From Benincasa hispida (Eukaryota > Streptophyta > Magnoliopsida > Cucurbitales > Cucurbitaceae), in assembly GCF_009727055.1 (NCBI RefSeq), contig NC_052359.1, positions 12,114,687 to 12,178,686 on the forward strand: a DNA stretch of 64,000 nucleotides. The letters are read 5' to 3'. Position 1 is the first letter of the stretch. Each line of letters opens with the position of its first letter. Both the position numbers and the translations under genes were made by a program. Positions 34,501 to 47,278 of the stretch are shown here, in pieces. The notes beneath the pieces were generated by a model. It did not search any database and had not been told where the DNA came from. It saw only the letters and a list, made by a program, of their open reading frames with translations.

Positions 34501-35884
34501 TTTCATTTCCAGACATCTTATTATCAGATATCATATTCGGCATCCTTTATTCTGGACAATCTTAATCCAAACCGCTCCTAAATATTTAACGTAGGAACAA
34601 AACATGGAAATAATTAGAGGTGGTTTATGAGTATTTGATTTGTAGGCTTTGAGTATGGCATGGAACGCAGCATGTGCAAATAATGGAGGTGGTCTGGTTT
34701 TAGTACCAGCAATTGGGAGGTTCTTGGTTTTGCCATTGTTGCTTCAAGGTCCTTGCAATGGCTTCATTCAATTGCAGATCGATGGCGATCTTTTGGCTTC
34801 CCCCGATAAGGCTTTCGTTTCCGGTTACTATTGGCTCCAAATCCATCAAGTCAACAACTTAGCCATCCATGGTCTAGGCCGCTTGGTCGGCCGAGGTCAA
34901 ACTGCTTGGCCTTACAACACTTGCTCTACAGACGCATCATGCACTAGGCTTCCTATCGTAAGTCTATTAATTAACATTTCTCATATATACCTTTTACATG
35001 CACTCCCAAACATATTTGGTTTAACATAAATATTTGACGATTACACATGTAGAATTTGATACTCCAATCAGTCAACATTGCAAGGATCAGGAACATAAAA
35101 TCCTTTCATAGCAAATCTTTCCATTTCGCATTGAATGGGTGCAACGACGTCTTGTTTGATAACGTTACAGTGATTGCACCATCAGATAGTCCCAACACGG
35201 ACGGAATCCATATTTCCATGTCTACAGGTATCACCATTCAAAACTCGTTGATTGCCACTGGAGATGATTGCATCTCCTTGGGTCCTGGAAGCCATACCGT
35301 TAACATAACCAATGTCCATTGCGGTCCTGGCCATGGAATAAGCATTGGTAGTCTCGGAAGATATCCGAATGAATCAGATGTTTCTGGAATCACAGTGAGA
35401 GACACCAAGTTCTATGGCACAATGAATGGTGTCAGGATCAAAACATGGTCGTCATCGTATCAAAGTGTGCTTAGCAACGTCGCGTTTTTGAATCTCGAAA
35501 TGCATAATGTCAATAATCCTATTGTCATCGACCAAAACTATTGCCCCCACAATGCTTGCCAACAAACCAAAGTGGTATATATATATATATGAATCCCTTG
35601 AAAGTTATTTGATTATTAACCAAAGTTGATTCTCTAAAGAAAAATGTGTGTGGTTGCAGAGTGAATCAAGGGTACAAATTAAAGATGTCAAGTATGAAGA
35701 TATAAGAGGAAGTTCAAGCATCCAAGCAGCGGTAACTTTCAATTGCAGCCAAGTTGCTCCATGCCAAGGGATAGTGCTACAAAACATTAACCTGACCTTC
35801 AATGGCACTGGCTCCTCCACTTCCATTTGTCAAAATGTTAGGGGTTCTTCTTTTGGCCCTCAATTGCCTCCTTGTTGTTTTTAA
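31575..35884 (+). CDS. PG3: exopolygalacturonase-like GH28 enzyme, intact, 4 exons
   Basis: Exons are 31575-31715, 34646-34957, 35053-35574 and 35660-35884. All introns are GT-AG and phase 0, giving 399 codons, normal for plant exopolygalacturonases (EC 3.2.1.67 type), which remove galacturonate from pectin ends in the wall. Residues 1-26 are a signal peptide with core FTIVLLCIC. Residues 28-42 are the family N-terminus (KVFNIMQFGAKPDRV). All four GH28 motifs are present in exon 3: NTDGIHIS, TGDDCISLG, CGPGHGISIGSLG and RIKTW, so the catalytic aspartates and histidine are kept. Exon 4 ends GSSFGPQLPPCCF. The usual DGQG near AWPYN is VGRG here, a departure outside the catalytic motifs. Intron 1 is long (2930 bp). 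It is the only intact member of a four-copy tandem array. Many close relatives are pollen-expressed; expression here is unknown. Confidence 0.94.
32285..32935. repeat. Inverted TCGAAATATCGAT repeat in PG3 intron 1, MITE-like
   Basis: CTCGAAATATCGATAG near 32308 is matched in inverse by CATCGATATTTCGAAAC near 32912. Between them, AATTTCGA-type half-sites and two diverged CATTTCACCTCAAAATT repeats recur. This is probably a decayed MITE lengthening the intron. No target duplication was resolved. Confidence 0.35.
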
Positions 35885-36000
35885 TTAATAGTCTTTCTTT
35901 CTTTCCACACTTATGAAAATGAAGCCATCACATTGTGTCTGTCTCATCCATATATTCATTGTATGAGAGATGCTTCTATCTTTACATCTAACATAAAAAA

Positions 36001-36123
36001 AAAAAAAAAAAAAAAACTCTCTATGTAGTACACTCATCTCATGTACAAGATAATCTTGTACTATGAGGTCATCCAAATTCAGAATGAAGTACATCTAACA
36101 TAAAAAAAAAAAAAAAAAAAAAA
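36001..36123. repeat. Two oligo(A) tracts after duplicated TACATCTAACAT
   Basis: ACATCTAACATAAAAAAAAA occurs twice, ending near 36016 and 36122. It is a direct duplication of about 100 bp, or two poly(A)-type tails, just downstream of PG3's stop. Confidence 0.5.
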
Positions 36124-36445
36124 CACCTATTAGGCCGCATACATTGTGGTAGTTTTTCTGAATAATTCTTTCCATTTAAGAAATTTCGTATTTATTTTTA
36201 GCATGTGATGATATTTGAGACAAATTCTCAGGCTTTTTATTGCCATGGTCTCGGTATATTTAATTTGTCAAGTATTTCCACTCAAAATGCCTTTTGAAAT
36301 AGTTTCCTCATGTATTTTAAAGAGCTTTTATTAAAAGAGTTTAAAATGAGTTATAATTACTCACTAATTTATTATGTTATATAAATTATTATTAATTAAA
36401 TCGTAAATACATGTTTAGTGTTAAAAATTTATATAATTATTATTT

Positions 36446-36672
36446 GAGATAATTGTTTTAAATAGTAAAATTTTTGAAAATATTTTCAAGTATAGCAAAA
36501 AGATACCATCTATCAGTCATAGACCATGATAGACTGCAATAGACTTCTACGATAGACTGCCATAGACTTCTATCACTCAATGCGATAGAAGTCTATTGCA
36601 GTCTATCTAATAGACATTGACATTTTATTATATTAGTAAATAAGTTGGCCCATTTCTCTTTGTTTCAAAGCA
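36446..36672. mobile_element. MITE, second copy of the family at 15731
   Basis: Same left arm (ATTGTTTTAAATAGTAAAATT) and right arm (TTTCAAAGCAACCC) as at 15731-15925, around an interior of TAGAAGTCTATTG-type stems. It lies downstream of PG3 and upstream of PG4. Confidence 0.6.
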
Positions 36673-38356
36673 ACCCTTATTATTTTATAATATCATATAA
36701 ATTATAGTATATTATATTATATATTTTTAATTTAATAAAAATTAATTGAGTTTATAACATGAAATACTATATTTATTATAAATTTTACATTTTTAAATAT
36801 AAATATGTATTTTGAAATTTCAAATATAGATATGGATACAATAAAAACTAGAGGTGATAGTCGCTTCAATTTTATCAGTTTTGGAGCCAACTAAGAATCA
36901 ACCAAACTGATCGATTTTATAAAAAAGGAATCAAACCAATGTTTAATAAAGAACAAAACCAATAGATTGGGTTTTATTCGATGCGGTTTATTATTGGTTT
37001 GATACTATTGGTTCTTAATTTATTTTGTTCCATTTTTTATTTTTGCTTTGGTTTTGGATGAGTCTTTAATTTTTGCTATTTTCAAATGAAGCTATTTCTT
37101 TTTTTATAGATTGAAATTTGACATTTTTGTTTTTTTTTTTTGTTCTGAACATTTTTTTAAATAACAAACATACGTATACTATAATAATTATACCTGCACT
37201 ATAATAATTAATCTTTTTTACCTCAACAACAAATATGCATGCACCATATAATTAAAATACTAATATGCACCTAGGGTAGAATTTAGTTTTAGGGTACATA
37301 TGCCTTCGGTAATTTTGTTCGGTTTTGATTAGTTTTTCCAATAAAAACTGTTCTTAATCTATAATTCTTCTTCAAATACAAATTAAGATATCTAATTTTA
37401 TACTAAAAAAGTAAACCACATTTGGTTGTTCAATTTTTGGATTTTTTTAACTCAATAGGAACATAGAAAAACACATTTTTTAAACATATTTTCACTGAAG
37501 AACTTGGTGAATCTACGAAAACATAAAACATAATAGAACTAGTTTTGCCTAACAACAAATTAAGTTAGGTACACTAAAAATGTTTCCTTTTCTAATAAAA
37601 CATATCTTCTCCCCCACATGATTTTTGATATCTAATACTACCCTTTTTAGCGCCTTTTAAGACATACCATAATCCATGAATGTTATGAAGTAGGAATGCC
37701 ACTCTTCTAGAAGTCTTAACAGTAGACCAATTTTGAATAGCTCAATAACTTGAGTCACATATATCCTTAATTAAGAGATTAAATGCTCAAATATATCCAC
37801 GTACATTGTTCAACAAAAAGAAAGTATGTAATGATGCGATAAAAAGAAAATTATAACTACACACAATTCATGAATATGTTGTAAACCAACTATGAAATTG
37901 TAGATAAGTACAAACTACCATTTCAAAAGTCAATAGTCTCATTTCCACTCTCACAATTGTGAGGAACGCATGAAAAAAAGTTAATATGATATTTCGGTTA
38001 AAAAATTAAAGTTGATGTCGTTGTAAAAACGAAACTCACTTTTTTTTTTAATTAAACCCTTCAATTTTTCATGCAACGTTCCTACCAGTCAATAATACAC
38101 CTTATTTCTCAAGAGGATTTTCAACCACTTAAATTTGTAATGGAGTTTAGGGTTTAATTCTACATTCTTTTTCAGCAAGAGATCAGAGATACAAAAGAAA
38201 CTTAAGGAAAGTAAAAGGTTGATTTTATTAATCTCCCAACGCCACGGTTTATCAATAAAATCATTATAGAGATTTTCTAACAAAATAAATTGACCTATAA
38301 AAAAATAAAAAACTCAGTTTTGAGAATTTTTCCATTTTTGGTTGTTAAAATCCCGA
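36673..38356. other. PG4 upstream region, non-coding
   Basis: AT-rich. From about 37545 it is collinear with PG2's upstream region (16125 onward), both reading AAGTTAGGT and later CCATTTCAA-GTCAATAGTC. The part from 37968 to 38445, which holds the TATA box and 5' leader, is missing in PG2. Between 36840 and 37040 an inverted AT-rich repeat (AACCAATAGATTGGGTTTT region) is possible but unassigned. Confidence 0.5.
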
Positions 38357-38370
38357 TATAAAAATGAAAA

Positions 38371-38394
38371 AAGAGAGAGAGAGAGAGAGAGAGA
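38371..38394. repeat. (GA)n microsatellite in PG4 leader
   Basis: About eleven GA units between the TATA box (38357-38364) and the ATG (38446) of PG4. PG3 has only AGAGAGAAA at this place. Confidence 0.9.
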
Positions 38395-40901
38395 GCAAAA
38401 ATTAGCCATCTTTGAGAAAGGAACAAAAAAAAAAAAAAGGAAAAAATGGGTTTGAGTTATTTATCAAATGGATGTGTAGTGTCCATTATGATATTACTTT
38501 GCATTTGTAAATATTGTAATGCCCAACATAAAGTGTTCAATATCATGCAAAATAAAACCAAAATACTTTAAAAATCAATTCAAATAACTTTTTTTTTTTT
38601 TTTTAAAGTTTTGAATATTTATTTATATGATATATCTTGTACTAATTTCTAAAATAAATGACAATAAAAATTCTTTTTAGGGATAGTTTGGTAACATTTT
38701 TGTTTCTTTCATATATAATCACTTCTCATTCGTTTCTATTCTTTTCTAAGTATTGTCGTCTCCAAAATGATGTAATAAAGTTTTGGAAGCTATAAATTAT
38801 GAAAGTCGAGGCTTTTGATAACCATTTGATATTTTTCATAATTATATTTATTTTCTTATAATTTCTATATAATGGGTTTCATCTTTTTCTACAGAAACAT
38901 TGAGCAATCAAAAATAAAAACTACTGCTTGAAAAGTATTTTTTTTCCTATATCTGGTTTGATTACCATGTAGTTTTTTAGTTTTAAATTTGGAAAATTAT
39001 ATGCTCATTTTTCTTACCATTTATTACAATATATTTTCACCTTCCCTAAGAAAACACATACATTCATAGACAAATTCTAAAAAAAAATAAATAAATAAAA
39101 AATTTAAAACTACCTTTTAAATTTTTAAAACTTAGACATGTATTTTAAAAGTTATTCTTGTAAAGTAGATTAAAAAAAATAAATAAATTATAGGTAGAAT
39201 TAAATCTATAAACTAATATTCAAAAATGAAAATAAAAAAAATTAAATATTTTTCAAACAAGGTCGTAGTTTCAAACCTAATAGTAATCGTTGTTTGTAAG
39301 CATAATTTTTTAATAAATATCTAATTGTAAATTTAATGTAAAAAAAAAAAAAAAGGAAATATTTAGATACATAATGCATCTATCTTTGTGTATACCAAAT
39401 TGTCCAATCATTATTTGTCACATGATAAATTCACTTTACTTACTTTTTAAAGTATATAATTCTTTTTGTTTGTGTGTGATGAGAATGTGATGCACAAAAA
39501 TGGATGCATCTAGAGATGCACTCAAGTATTGCTCAGACAAAAAAGAGGAAACGATTACCATGCAAATATGCTTAGATATGTTTAATTTACAAGTTGATAA
39601 AGAAACAAAAAAATAAAATAAAATAAAACTGATATAGTGTTTGTACTATCAACCTCAACGTCAGAACTCAAGAGGTTCAATTCCCCTAATCTACATATTG
39701 TCAAGGGTTAATAATTAAGTGTATAGCAACATTATTAAAGAATTGCAAATATAGCAAAATTTATTATGGATAAACCCCTATTAGCGATATAGTATAATAT
39801 GTTAGATGATTTAAGATATTAGAGTTTGATAACTGAATCTAATTTTTTCTATATTTACAAATTAGACTTATAATTAATTAGTTGATTGGTAATTTAAGAT
39901 ATTAGTGTCTAATAGCAAATCTAAATTTTGCAATATTTGATTTATTTATTTATTTTGCATTGTACTATATCCACTAGTACTTTAAACTGGATTGTTGTAT
40001 TTACAACTACCTTTTATATATTTTATATTAAAAATAAGAGCATTATCAAAAGAGATCTTATTTCTTTCATCATCCAAGTCATGTGTCAATATATACTAGG
40101 CACTCATGATACATCGTGTACTTTTGTTTTCACTTTTTTAGTTTGAAAATTAAACTTATAATTAATCAGTTGATTTGTTTGTATAATATAGGCATTAAGT
40201 AGCACATGGAGTGAAGCTTGTGAAAATAGTGGAGGTGATGCGGTTTTAATACCAACACAAAGGAGGTTCTTAGTTTTTCCTTTGTTGCTTCAAGGTCCAT
40301 GCCATAGCTTCATTCGTATACAGCTTAATGCTGAATTGTTGGCTCTCGCCGATAGGCATTTTTCCACTGAAAACTACTAGCTTAATATCAATCAAGTCAA
40401 CAACTTGTTCATCCGTAGTTTGGGTCGCTTGAACAGCTACAGTTCTACTGCTTGGCCATACTACTGTTCTAATCGTCTCGTCGTAAGTTCATGTTTTCTT
40501 TTCTTTCTCACTAACAATAAACCTAATATTACATTTACTATATGTTTTGGGTGAACAATGAACGTAATAATAATCTATTACATTTATATATTTAATTTTT
40601 TCATTATTTTAAAAAAGTTATTTGCTATGTTGACAATGAAAACTTTTTTATGATCTCATCCCCTAATTTAAACACAACTCCAAAACATACTCGTCAAAAT
40701 ATGATTATTTTATATTATTTTATGTAGTTTATGAAACTCAATAATATCAACACTACAAATATCAAGAACATAAGCTCCTACAATAGAAAACTCTTCCATT
40801 TCATTGTAAAGGGATGTTGTGACATCACGTTTGATCATATTACAGTGATAGCTCTAGTAGACGTCCCAACACAAATGGAATCCACATTTCATCATCAAGC
40901 G

Positions 40902-41302
40902 ATGTGTGTGTGTGTGTGTGCGTGTGTGTACGTGCGTGCGTGCATGCGTGTGTGTGGGTGTTGCATGCATGCGTGTTTGTGTGTGTATGCATGTATATGT
41001 GTGCGTGCGTGCGTGTTTGTGCATGTCTGTGCGTGTGTGTGTGTCTGGTTGTGTGTTTGTCTGTACGTGTGTACGTGTGTGTGTATGCGTGCGTATGTGC
41101 GTGTATGCATTTGTACTGTTTGCATGTGTGCGTGTCTGTATGTGTGTGCGTGCATGCGGGTGTGTACGTGTGCATGTGTATGTGTGTGTTTGTCTATCTA
41201 TGTGTGTGTCTATGCGTGTCTACATGTTTGTGTGTCTGTGCGTGTGTGTGGGTGTTTACGAGCGTGTGCGTGTGCGTGTGCGTGTACGTGTGTATGTGTT
41301 TG
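40902..41302 (+). repeat. Alternating GT tract in PG4, left part
   Basis: About 400 bases of GT with GC, AT and occasional TTT interruptions. It starts directly after codons matching SSSS-D/G of exon 3. It resumes at 44442 after the inserted element, so the original tract was about 490 bases. The 251-codon frame at 40731-41486 that runs through it is an artefact. Confidence 0.95.
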
Positions 41303-44300
41303 TGTCACACCCCACCCAGACTACTCTTTGAGCCTAGAAGAGGATATGACTGCAGCAGTTATCAACCCTTTTGTTGACACTTACTGCCTAATAACTCTAG
41401 TGGAAATAACTCTGATACCAACAACTCATAGACAACGGATGCCTCTTAGGCCAAATACATTAAGTTTAAACACACAACATATTTAGAGAGATTACATTAC
41501 TAGTTTCACAAGTCCTGATGCCCAAAACCTTGGTCCCTATATGAACAACTGTAACATGTGTACAATATTTACAATAACCACCTAACAGATGGGTTACAAT
41601 ATCTTTTTCCTTTAGTGACAGAGCAGATGCATAGCTACCTCTTGAGGATTTGACCGCTACCTAGGAGAAAGGAAAACATTTGAAAACGGGGTGAGCTTGC
41701 TAGCCCAGTTAGTGACTTAAGAAAAAAAATTGATTCTCATGCAAAAGTCTCAATAAAAAGATTAAACTGAAATATAAATTTCTACAGTAACTTTGTACTG
41801 CAGTATAAAAATTTTCCAAGCATAAAGCATATAAATCTATTTTTATCAGAAAACATAAAAATTGTTCCTTAGTTGAGAATAACCTTGCTGTGGTTAAATC
41901 CCAACGTCGACTGCTAGTCAATAGAGAACCCTTTTGCTCAATCTCTGACTTTAACTACCTATGTGCACGTGGCAATACTAAGTACCATCATACCTTAGGT
42001 ACTTTTGCTCAGATACCTTCTCAAAACTTGTCCTTCAGTATCGAGCTGCTCGGATACCTTCTCAAATGTCCTTTGGTATCGAATTTCAAGTAAAACTAGT
42101 CATACAATGTCTTTCTCTTTAAAGCATGTAAAGCAACATAGAAAACATATCTTTAAAGATACTAACGCATGCTTGGTGTATTTAAACACACATAAATAGT
42201 TTTTCAATAAACTTTCATACATAGCATGCGTTTAAAACATAACTCATGGTTTGCTTGAAAATTACTTTGTAAAACTAGCTAGCATGAGAATAATCTTTCT
42301 TTAAAACATGGTTTCTTTAAAACATTGTAAACATTTAGTCACTCACAACTTTTAGAACTATTCCTCAAGAGTCGATATGCTTCTATTATTGGTGTCAATC
42401 CTGTGGACACAAAAGTATATATTAGCTACTAGCATAAGTCTCCCTTTTGAGACTAACCCTTAAGTAAGCTTTGTGTTTAGCCTTCCTCTTGAAGACTTTC
42501 ACAACAACCCACCTTGCTGTAGGTTTAGACACTTAGGAATTTCTTTGAGATTTGGCTCATGCAAAGATTCCAACCGCTCTTTACAAACACAACACCACTT
42601 ATGCAACCAACACTTTTCTCTCTAAGTGTTCTTACAATTGCATATGGTCGTCCTCATGGCTGTTTATGTGTCCAAGACTCCACTGCATGCTCTCCTTGGC
42701 CTACATAGTAGGTTCAACGCATGGAAAAGCTTAGCCCTTAGTCTGTCGTTTCCTTCGAGCTGTTAGCTTACTCAACTCAATCAGCTGCCTGCTTGTTCAT
42801 AAAATTCTAGATTTATCTTACGAAATTAATAACTTGAATTCAAAAGCTCATCTCAAGAAATTTCCTTCTACAAACTTGTTAATATCGTCTCAGAAATCTT
42901 ACCTCAAAATTTCAGCTTCAACCTCCTCGTGGTCTTCCTTAGAGACTCAATTCTTTAATGATGACCCAGATTCACAGGAGAACATAACCTTTGGTCCTTT
43001 TTCTCCTTCTCTGACCTTAATCTGATGAGGACATCTTTCGGTATTGTCACTTCTGAAAGTAGACTCTCAGGACTTTCCAACGATACCAAGGACTCTAAAT
43101 TTTCACGAAGGAATCGATCACACTGATCGTTTGAAATTTAACCTCCCTTTTTTATACTACTTTCCACCGCCTCTCATTAAATGCTAGCCCGACACCTTCA
43201 ACTTTCATAGAGTTAAATCCGGTGCTAAGGACATCTGGTAATTTTAATTGGTGATTGATGTCAATCAAATCAGTCCAATCGTTTAGCTCATCGTTTATGA
43301 CCTCATGTTGATGCTTGTCACCCGACGATCTCGCCCAATGCATAGCACACTAATGCCCATCGTGTAGCAATGATGCCCATCGTGTAGAACAACACGACTA
43401 TCGTCTAATGCAGCATGGCTATTGTTTAGTGAACATGTCCATCGCGTAGTGCCATCGCTCAACGTCATCGTCTAGCATTGATGATGAACGTGTTGTTTCA
43501 ACGCCCTATCGCTTAACGCTATCGTCTAACGCATAGTGCTATCATCCAGCTTCTACGTTTATCATCTAGTGCTTAAGCTGATCGTGCAGTACTTTACCAA
43601 TCGAATAGCCCAATCTTCTAGCACGTCACTTCTCACCATTTAACGTCGCGTGCATCTACACGATCTTCTAGTGCATTACTTAGCTCGGCACATTTGCTAT
43701 ATGATCACCTACCTCATCGTTTAGCTCCCCGCATTGCTACACAATCATCCAGTGTCTGCCTACATAATTGCCTATCTCATCGTGTAAAGCCGCACACTTA
43801 CTAAATGATCGTCTACCTCATCGTGTAGCACTGCTCATTTGTTACACGATCGTCTGCCCAGTGCCTTGCACTCAACATTTTGCTTTCTCTACTCTTGCTC
43901 ACGCATACCCAACACATGAGTAACTCTTGGCAACACCTCTTGCCAATACTTCGACCAATCATGCGTTCAACCTCACAAGTGCATGGTTGCCTTTCTACTC
44001 ATCTTATGTGTTAATGTCTCCAAACACTCAACGATGGGTCCTTTTTTACTTTACACTTAGCCAAATTTCACCAATTAAGGCTTAACTCAAAACTACTCAA
44101 GGAAAATCTATTCAACACTTAGAAATTTCCTTCTCTTCAACATAGGATTTAACTTTCACTCAGTTAATTCATTTTATCACCTGCTTAAGTAGGAAAAATG
44201 AAAATCCAAGTTTTATAATTGTGACTGTTATAAAGCTTGTTGTTAATTCTTGGAGTTGTATAAACATTACATTGTGGCAATAAAATGGGCCTACTTAATC

Positions 44301-44441
44301 AGTTGTTGTTATCTCCTTGACTTCAAGTTTACAGAGAGTAAAAAGGTTTAGATGGGTAGTAGGTATCACAAAAGGGTGCTATCTGCGGTCCCTCACGCCT
44401 CTCCTCGAGCTCAGGAGGCAGACCCGGGGTGGGGTGTGATA
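41303..44441. mobile_element. Composite mosaic-LTR element G with inverted ends
   Basis: Flanked by GTTTG (41298-41302 and 44442-44446). The left end is TGTCACACCCCACC and the right end GGTGGGGTGTGATA, i.e. the same terminus in opposite orientations. From 41303 to about 44213 it is a reverse-complement mosaic LTR, ending GAAAATCCAAGTTTTATA, the inverse of the TGTGAAACTCGGATTT start. From about 44219 to 44441 it is the last 220 bases of an E2-like copy in forward orientation. The reverse part carries the CTAGACGAT array (43330-43870) and, inverted, the GGTATC-GAAGTAC array (about 41935-42080). No coding domain. Confidence 0.75.
43330..43870. repeat. ATCGTCTAG/ATCGTTTAG degenerate array in G
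   Basis: Inverse orientation of the E2 array: repeated CATCGTGTAG, ATCGTCTAG and ATCGTTTAGC cores spaced irregularly at about 15-35 bases. Confidence 0.65.
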
Positions 44442-44446
44442 GTTTG

Positions 44447-44530
44447 TGTGTCTGTGTGTGTATGTGCATGTGTGTGCATGTGCATGTGCGCGCTTGTGCG
44501 TGTGTGTGTGTGCGTGCGTGTGGGCGTGCG
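44447..44530 (+). repeat. Alternating GT tract in PG4, right part
   Basis: TGTGTGTCTGTG...GGGCGTGCGC leads directly into intron-3 sequence AATTCTAAAGCAAAA, as in PG1. Confidence 0.93.
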
Positions 44531-44843
44531 CAATTCTAAAGCAAAAAAATTGGTTTTTTGTTCTCAGAGTAATCAAGAGTGCAGATTAAAGATGTGAGAT
44601 ATGAGAGTATAAAGGGGAGTTCAAATACTCAAATGGCAATAAATTTTGAATGCAAACAAGTTTTTCCATGTCAAGGCACAGTGTTGCAAGACATTAACTT
44701 TCTTTCAATGATGGTGGCCAAACAACTTCCATTTGTCATAATGTTAAGGGTTCTGCTTTTGGCCAACAATTGCCTCCCTCTTGCTTTTAATTTCTTGGTG
44801 TTCCATTTATTCTTCCATGTTAGAGAGAGGTGGAAGGAGAAGA

Positions 44844-47278
44844 TGATTCTCGAAATGATTTATAAGAACCCAATATAGGTTTCCACAAAGTAGTAATAAT
44901 AATATTAATTTTTAAGACAATTGGAACCAAAAGGAGAGACAGTCTCTTTTAAAAATTTAATTTTTATTAAAAAATACAAAGATGGATACTTTTGTGAGGA
45001 TACTTTTTTACTCTCTCAATATACAGTCACTCTCTTTCTTCGTCTCTTTACTTGCTTTCTACCTCTCTTTGCTTTATTGCTTTACAAATGAGGACATACC
45101 TTCTATTTATAGGTATGATATCCTTGAACCTTTGAGGAATAGAATTTTTCTAGACTTTTCTTAGGTCTAACCAATGTTAGATAATTCTATGATATTATCC
45201 TTATCTAAAAGAATTCTTTAGAATTCCTTGGAGCCTAAAGAATTCTTAGAATATTTCTAGATCTTTTCTTTTAGATATATATTTACAATTCTTTTAGATA
45301 ATCTAGAGATGTATTATATTTACATTTAAGATATATGTAGTGTTGGGTTTTATGTCCTAAAACTCGCAATTTTTTAAAAAATAAACATTTTCTATAGTCA
45401 ATAAACTTATTATTGATTTTATAAATTATATATATAAAATTCTAAATCCAATAAACTAAGACCCATGACTATTACATGAGTATTTGAACTTTATGTGGAG
45501 ACATAAAAGTGGATCAGGTTCGAGTAAATAGTCAAAATAATCTATAGTATATGAATAAAGTTGGGTATCTTATTCTGGTAACACTATATGATGCGGCCTA
45601 CTCTGTAGTTATTACAAAGAGTTGTAAAGTGCTACAAACGAAGTGATCCTAATTCGTACATGTTATGACATGAGGAATGAGGGCGTCCTATGCAACGAGT
45701 TTACATAAGATCGGACCAAGAAATAAGTCATTCTTATTTTATAACGTTGTTTATTGTATAAGACTGACTATTTCACTTAGATGACCTAGATAACTCGATC
45801 CTAATCCAAAGTTAACTATGAACTCCTGTTTATTCAAGATTATCCTTAGATTTGCATAGGTGAGGGTCGACTCAACAGCGTCAGCTCAATAAGTCTCCCA
45901 TTTCAGGGATAAAACCGAATAAATAGCTAAGGACATAAGGTGTAAGATGGAATTCACGCCTACCCGATTTAGGGATAGAAGAAAGGTTGTTCTCTCAAGT
46001 ACTAAATCTAGGTCTTGAACAAGGGACCCAACCCTTTCACTAGGCTAAGAGAGTTTTGGTTTAGTCACTGGATCACAAACCAGTTGTTCATTAGAGGATC
46101 AATAGGAACTTGAGGAACAAAGACGTAATCTCGAGGGTAAAACAGACATTTGACCCAGCCGTTATTATGAACAACCTGTGAAGGATCGACTTATTAATTA
46201 TGATTAACTTGTGTGGACATAACATATCTACAGTGAGAGGAGTTCAACTATGGGCTTTAGTAAAGTGACTCATTAGTTAACGAATGGAGGTTAATTCGGT
46301 GTAATGAGTTTAATCAATTAATCTCGGATCTTTGGAGCCCATAATCTGTAGGTCCGCGAGGTCCCCCTACTAGCTCGTAAATGGATTAGCTTTAGAGTAG
46401 CATTATAAGTTAATTTGAAATGTTCAAATTAGAATTAAGGGAAAAAATAATTATATGACATATAATTACACGTTTAATTTTAAGATTTAAATAGAATAGA
46501 AGAATAAATATTTAAATATGATTTAAACATATTAAGGTGGATTTGTGTAAAATTAATTTAATATTTTATATTAAATTAATTAGAATTATTTAAATTTTTA
46601 AATAATTATTTATTAATAAAATTAATAAAATTAATTTATGAAAAAAAATTTGTAAAATTAATAATATTTTCGATTTTAGAATTCAAATTGATTTTTGAAA
46701 TCATTTTGGAAAAATTGAAAAAGAAAAAAACACTAAAATGGAATGTTGGTTTTTTCCATTATCATCTTCAACTTACTCACACAAAACCCACCAACTTTGG
46801 CTTCAATATCTCTAAGCATGAGCTGCATCTCATGCAGCCATCCTCTTTGCATGATAGCCTGCAATATATTAAGAAGATTGGAGTGGAATTGAGGCATGCA
46901 AATATAGAGTTTTGCCGGAAAAATCGTGTTGAAGAAATTGTTCTTCAAGTGGTGGTAATAGTGAGCTCTTCTCCAATTTCCCTTCATTCAAACTTATTTT
47001 GAGTTCCACAACTCAATCTAAAGCTCTAAGAGAATAGTGGGGAAGATCTTGAGGTGGTCTACAACAAGATTTAGAGAAGTTTATAGTATCAAGAGTTGAA
47101 GAAGTTCTACAAAGGTATTGCTTGAAATCCTCTTGTTTTAATATGAGCATGCTTTAGTTACTTCCAAAATTAGGGAATTAGAGTGTTTATTGATCCTTGT
47201 TGCTTCTACTGTTGTTAATACATTCCAACATATAGATACTTCAAGAATATTCTAGAATATTTAGCTTCTACTACAACA
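44844..47278 (-). mobile_element. copia LTR, minus strand (unit 4), split by solo LTR D
   Basis: 44844-45340 plus 47236-47278 is the same LTR as after PG1 and PG2. Its minus-strand start is TGTTGTAGTAGAAGC, preceded by the purine tract GACGGGGAG (47279-47287 on the plus strand). A minus-strand TATA box CTATAAATAGAAGG is near 45098-45111. Confidence 0.7.
45341..47230 (+). mobile_element. Solo LTR copy D (TGTTGG...CCAACA)
   Basis: Starts TGTTGGGTTTTATGTCC and ends CATTCCAACA. Flanks are TGTAG (45336-45340) and TATAG (47231-47235), one mismatch. The empty-site order ATATGTAGATA is seen after PG1 at about 12796. It is 1890 bp, non-coding, and collinear with copy C through most of its length. Confidence 0.85.

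Larger units (their letters stand above)
38446..44790 (+). pseudogene. PG4: exopolygalacturonase-like (GH28) pseudogene
   Basis: Keeps TATA box, ATG and signal peptide (SIMILLCIC). The 3' end of exon 1, including its donor, is deleted after IMQ at 38550, so the frame ends within a few codons. Exon 2 (40192-40482) has a TAG at about 40378 for a conserved tryptophan in the NYW segment. Its GTAAGT donor is intact. Exon 3 (from 40728) has a frameshift just before NTNGIHIS (for NTDG). It then runs into a GT tract at 40902 that replaces the rest of the catalytic exon. The tract is itself split by a 3.1-kb element (41303-44441). Exon 4 (44568-44790) has a short frameshift at each end. It is sister to PG1, sharing the tract, the Asp-to-Asn change and intron 1. 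PG4 is not functional. Confidence 0.9.

Noticed and set aside
40731..41486. 251-codon plus-strand open frame
   Set aside because: It starts in PG4 exon 3, then runs through the GT tract (Cys/Val repeats) and into the inserted element. It is an artefact of repeat translation.
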